Assembly (NCBI GenBank): GCA_964465665.1
Contig: CAYXKM010000148.1
Location: 1-8,096, forward strand
Source: JAKEGN01 sp964465665
GTDB taxonomy: Bacteria; Pseudomonadota; Gammaproteobacteria; Steroidobacterales; Woeseiaceae
Length of the DNA stretch: 8,096 nt
Direction: 5' to 3'
The translations under genes and the position numbers were made by a program. Below the pieces are notes generated by a model that was not told the DNA's origin, did no database searches, and saw only the letters and a program-made list of their open reading frames with translations. Each line of letters starts with the position of its first letter. Position 1 is the stretch's first letter. Positions 7,363 through 8,096 of the stretch are shown here, one piece after another.

Positions 7363-7376
7363 GTATTTGCGAATAC
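7363..7376. promoter_or_regulatory. 14-base near-palindrome in the divergent promoter region
   Basis: GTATTTGCGAATAC is symmetrical at 12 of 14 positions (arms GTATT and AATAC), centred about 63 bases before the FHA-gene ATG and about 210 bases before the DUF1820 ATG. Size and placement suit an operator, more likely for the FHA gene. I do not recognise the regulator. The rest of 7162-7432 holds only the -10-like element near 7210 and no RNA gene I can recognise. Confidence 0.3.
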
Positions 7377-7432
7377 CCGGTGCGCCTTCCGGCACCTGCC
7401 GTGAGACGCAACACCGGGCTATGGAACACGCG

Positions 7433-8096
7433 ATGCCGTTACAACTGGAAATCACAAGCGAGCACAAGGATCTCCTTGGCAACGATTATGTACGCCTGTT
7501 TCGTGAAAGCGGCGGCACCATCGGACGCGCGCTGGAAAACGACTGGATACTCCCTGACCCCGACAAATTCATTTCCGGGCGGCATGCAACCGTCGACTAC
7601 CAGAGCGGCGCCTATTATCTCGCGGACGTAAGCACCAACGGTGTTTACGTCAACGATGAGGAGGAGCCTCTCGGCAAAGGCAAGCCGCGGCGCCTGTTTG
7701 ACGGCGACAAGCTGCGCATGGGCGATTACGAGTTCCGGGTGCACGTCGACGAAGGCGAGGGACTGGAGATGCCGCCACCCGCTCCGCCGAGCATAGTCCC
7801 GGACAGGACCGAACAGCGGGTACCGGAAACTACGCTGAAAACCGGCGTGCAGCTGCTCGACGAGGAAGCAATCACCGGCGACGAGGAATTCCAGGAAGCA
7901 CTGTTCGGCGCCGCCCTCAATGGCAAGAACGGCAAACGATCGCGGCGACACGATCCGATGGTCGGACAGCAGGTCCATTCGCTGCAGCCGCCAGCGGACC
8001 CTGGTCCTCTGACCGCGGACCAACTTCTTGACATTTTCCTGGATGCCGTCGGCATCGAACGGTCGGAACTGCATCCGGCGACCGATCCCATCGAGG
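7433..8096 (+). CDS. tagH: Type VI secretion FHA-domain protein (TagH-like), 3'-truncated by window edge
   Basis: Open frame of 221 codons running off the window with no stop. Residues 1-105 form a forkhead-associated domain, which binds phosphothreonine: TIGR (29-32), SGRH (48-51) and STNGVYVN (67-74) carry the expected Arg32, Ser48, His51 and Asn69. The wording of the domain (TIGRALENDWILPDP, then FISGRHA, then DGDKLRMGDYEF) is typical of the T6SS FHA family, where the protein acts in threonine-phosphorylation control of secretion in the cytoplasm. A Pro/acidic linker (~107-190) follows, then the start of the family's C-terminal domain (LTADQLLDIFLDAVGIERSEL). ATG 7433 has GGAA six bases upstream; in-frame ATG 7421 lacks a placed ribosome-binding site. 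Other T6SS genes would be expected beyond 8096. A non-T6SS FHA protein is possible but less likely. Confidence 0.88.
   Translation, partial: MPLQLEITSEHKDLLGNDYVRLFRESGGTIGRALENDWILPDPDKFISGRHATVDYQSGAYYLADVSTNGVYVNDEEEPLGKGKPRRLFDGDKLRMGDYEFRVHVDEGEGLEMPPPAPPSIVPDRTEQRVPETTLKTGVQLLDEEAITGDEEFQEALFGAALNGKNGKRSRRHDPMVGQQVHSLQPPADPGPLTADQLLDIFLDAVGIERSELHPATDPIE

Noticed and set aside
6731..7429. 233-codon upstream extension of the purL frame
   Set aside because: It overlaps the well-supported DUF1820 gene in another frame, has no PurL homology and no internal ATG; the openness is explained by GC bias.
7162..7432. RNA gene (tRNA, 6S or SRP RNA) in the divergent intergenic region
   Set aside because: No T-loop motif, acceptor pairing or conserved RNA segment could be found on either strand.
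7421..7435. ATG 7421 as the start of the FHA gene
   Set aside because: In frame, but it has no ribosome-binding site at usable distance; ATG 7433 has GGAA six bases upstream and fits the family N-terminus.

Overview
The window reads as ordinary chromosome of a GC-rich, non-enteric gammaproteobacterium. The evidence is an EttA very close to the E. coli protein as I remember it, a full-length single-chain PurL (synthetase plus glutaminase, the proteobacterial form), a DUF1820 protein (a family I know mainly from Gammaproteobacteria), and the start of a type VI secretion FHA gene. No genus can be named from sequence alone. There are no transposases, CRISPR repeats, tRNA or rRNA genes, or phage genes.

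Layout, left to right. (1) Bases 1-1888, plus strand: the C-terminal three quarters of ettA, then an uncharacterised two-helix membrane protein whose ATG overlaps the ettA stop by one base, so the two probably form a translationally coupled pair. A 38-base palindrome follows. (2) Bases 1889-2771, plus strand: an AT-rich leader with a weak -10 element and a 12-base tandem duplication, then a stand-alone zinc-ribbon DUF4145-like protein. (3) Bases 2772-2803: a short convergent gap that is mostly a GC hairpin. (4) Bases 2804-7161, minus strand: purL, preceded by a small DUF1820 gene; both probably come from one promoter near 7210. purL has no ATG at its expected N-terminus and probably starts at TTG. 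(5) Bases 7162-7432: a divergent promoter region. (6) Bases 7433-8096, plus strand: the N-terminal half of a TagH-type FHA protein, running off the window and probably opening a type VI secretion locus.

Functionally the window is a patchwork: translation control (EttA), de novo purine synthesis (PurL), two or three conserved proteins of unknown role, and the edge of a secretion or interbacterial-competition cluster. I see no convincing undescribed multigene system. The points most worth checking are the non-AUG start of purL with a short overlapping upstream ORF, the palindrome after the membrane-protein gene, the coupling of an unknown membrane protein to ettA, and what lies beyond 8096.
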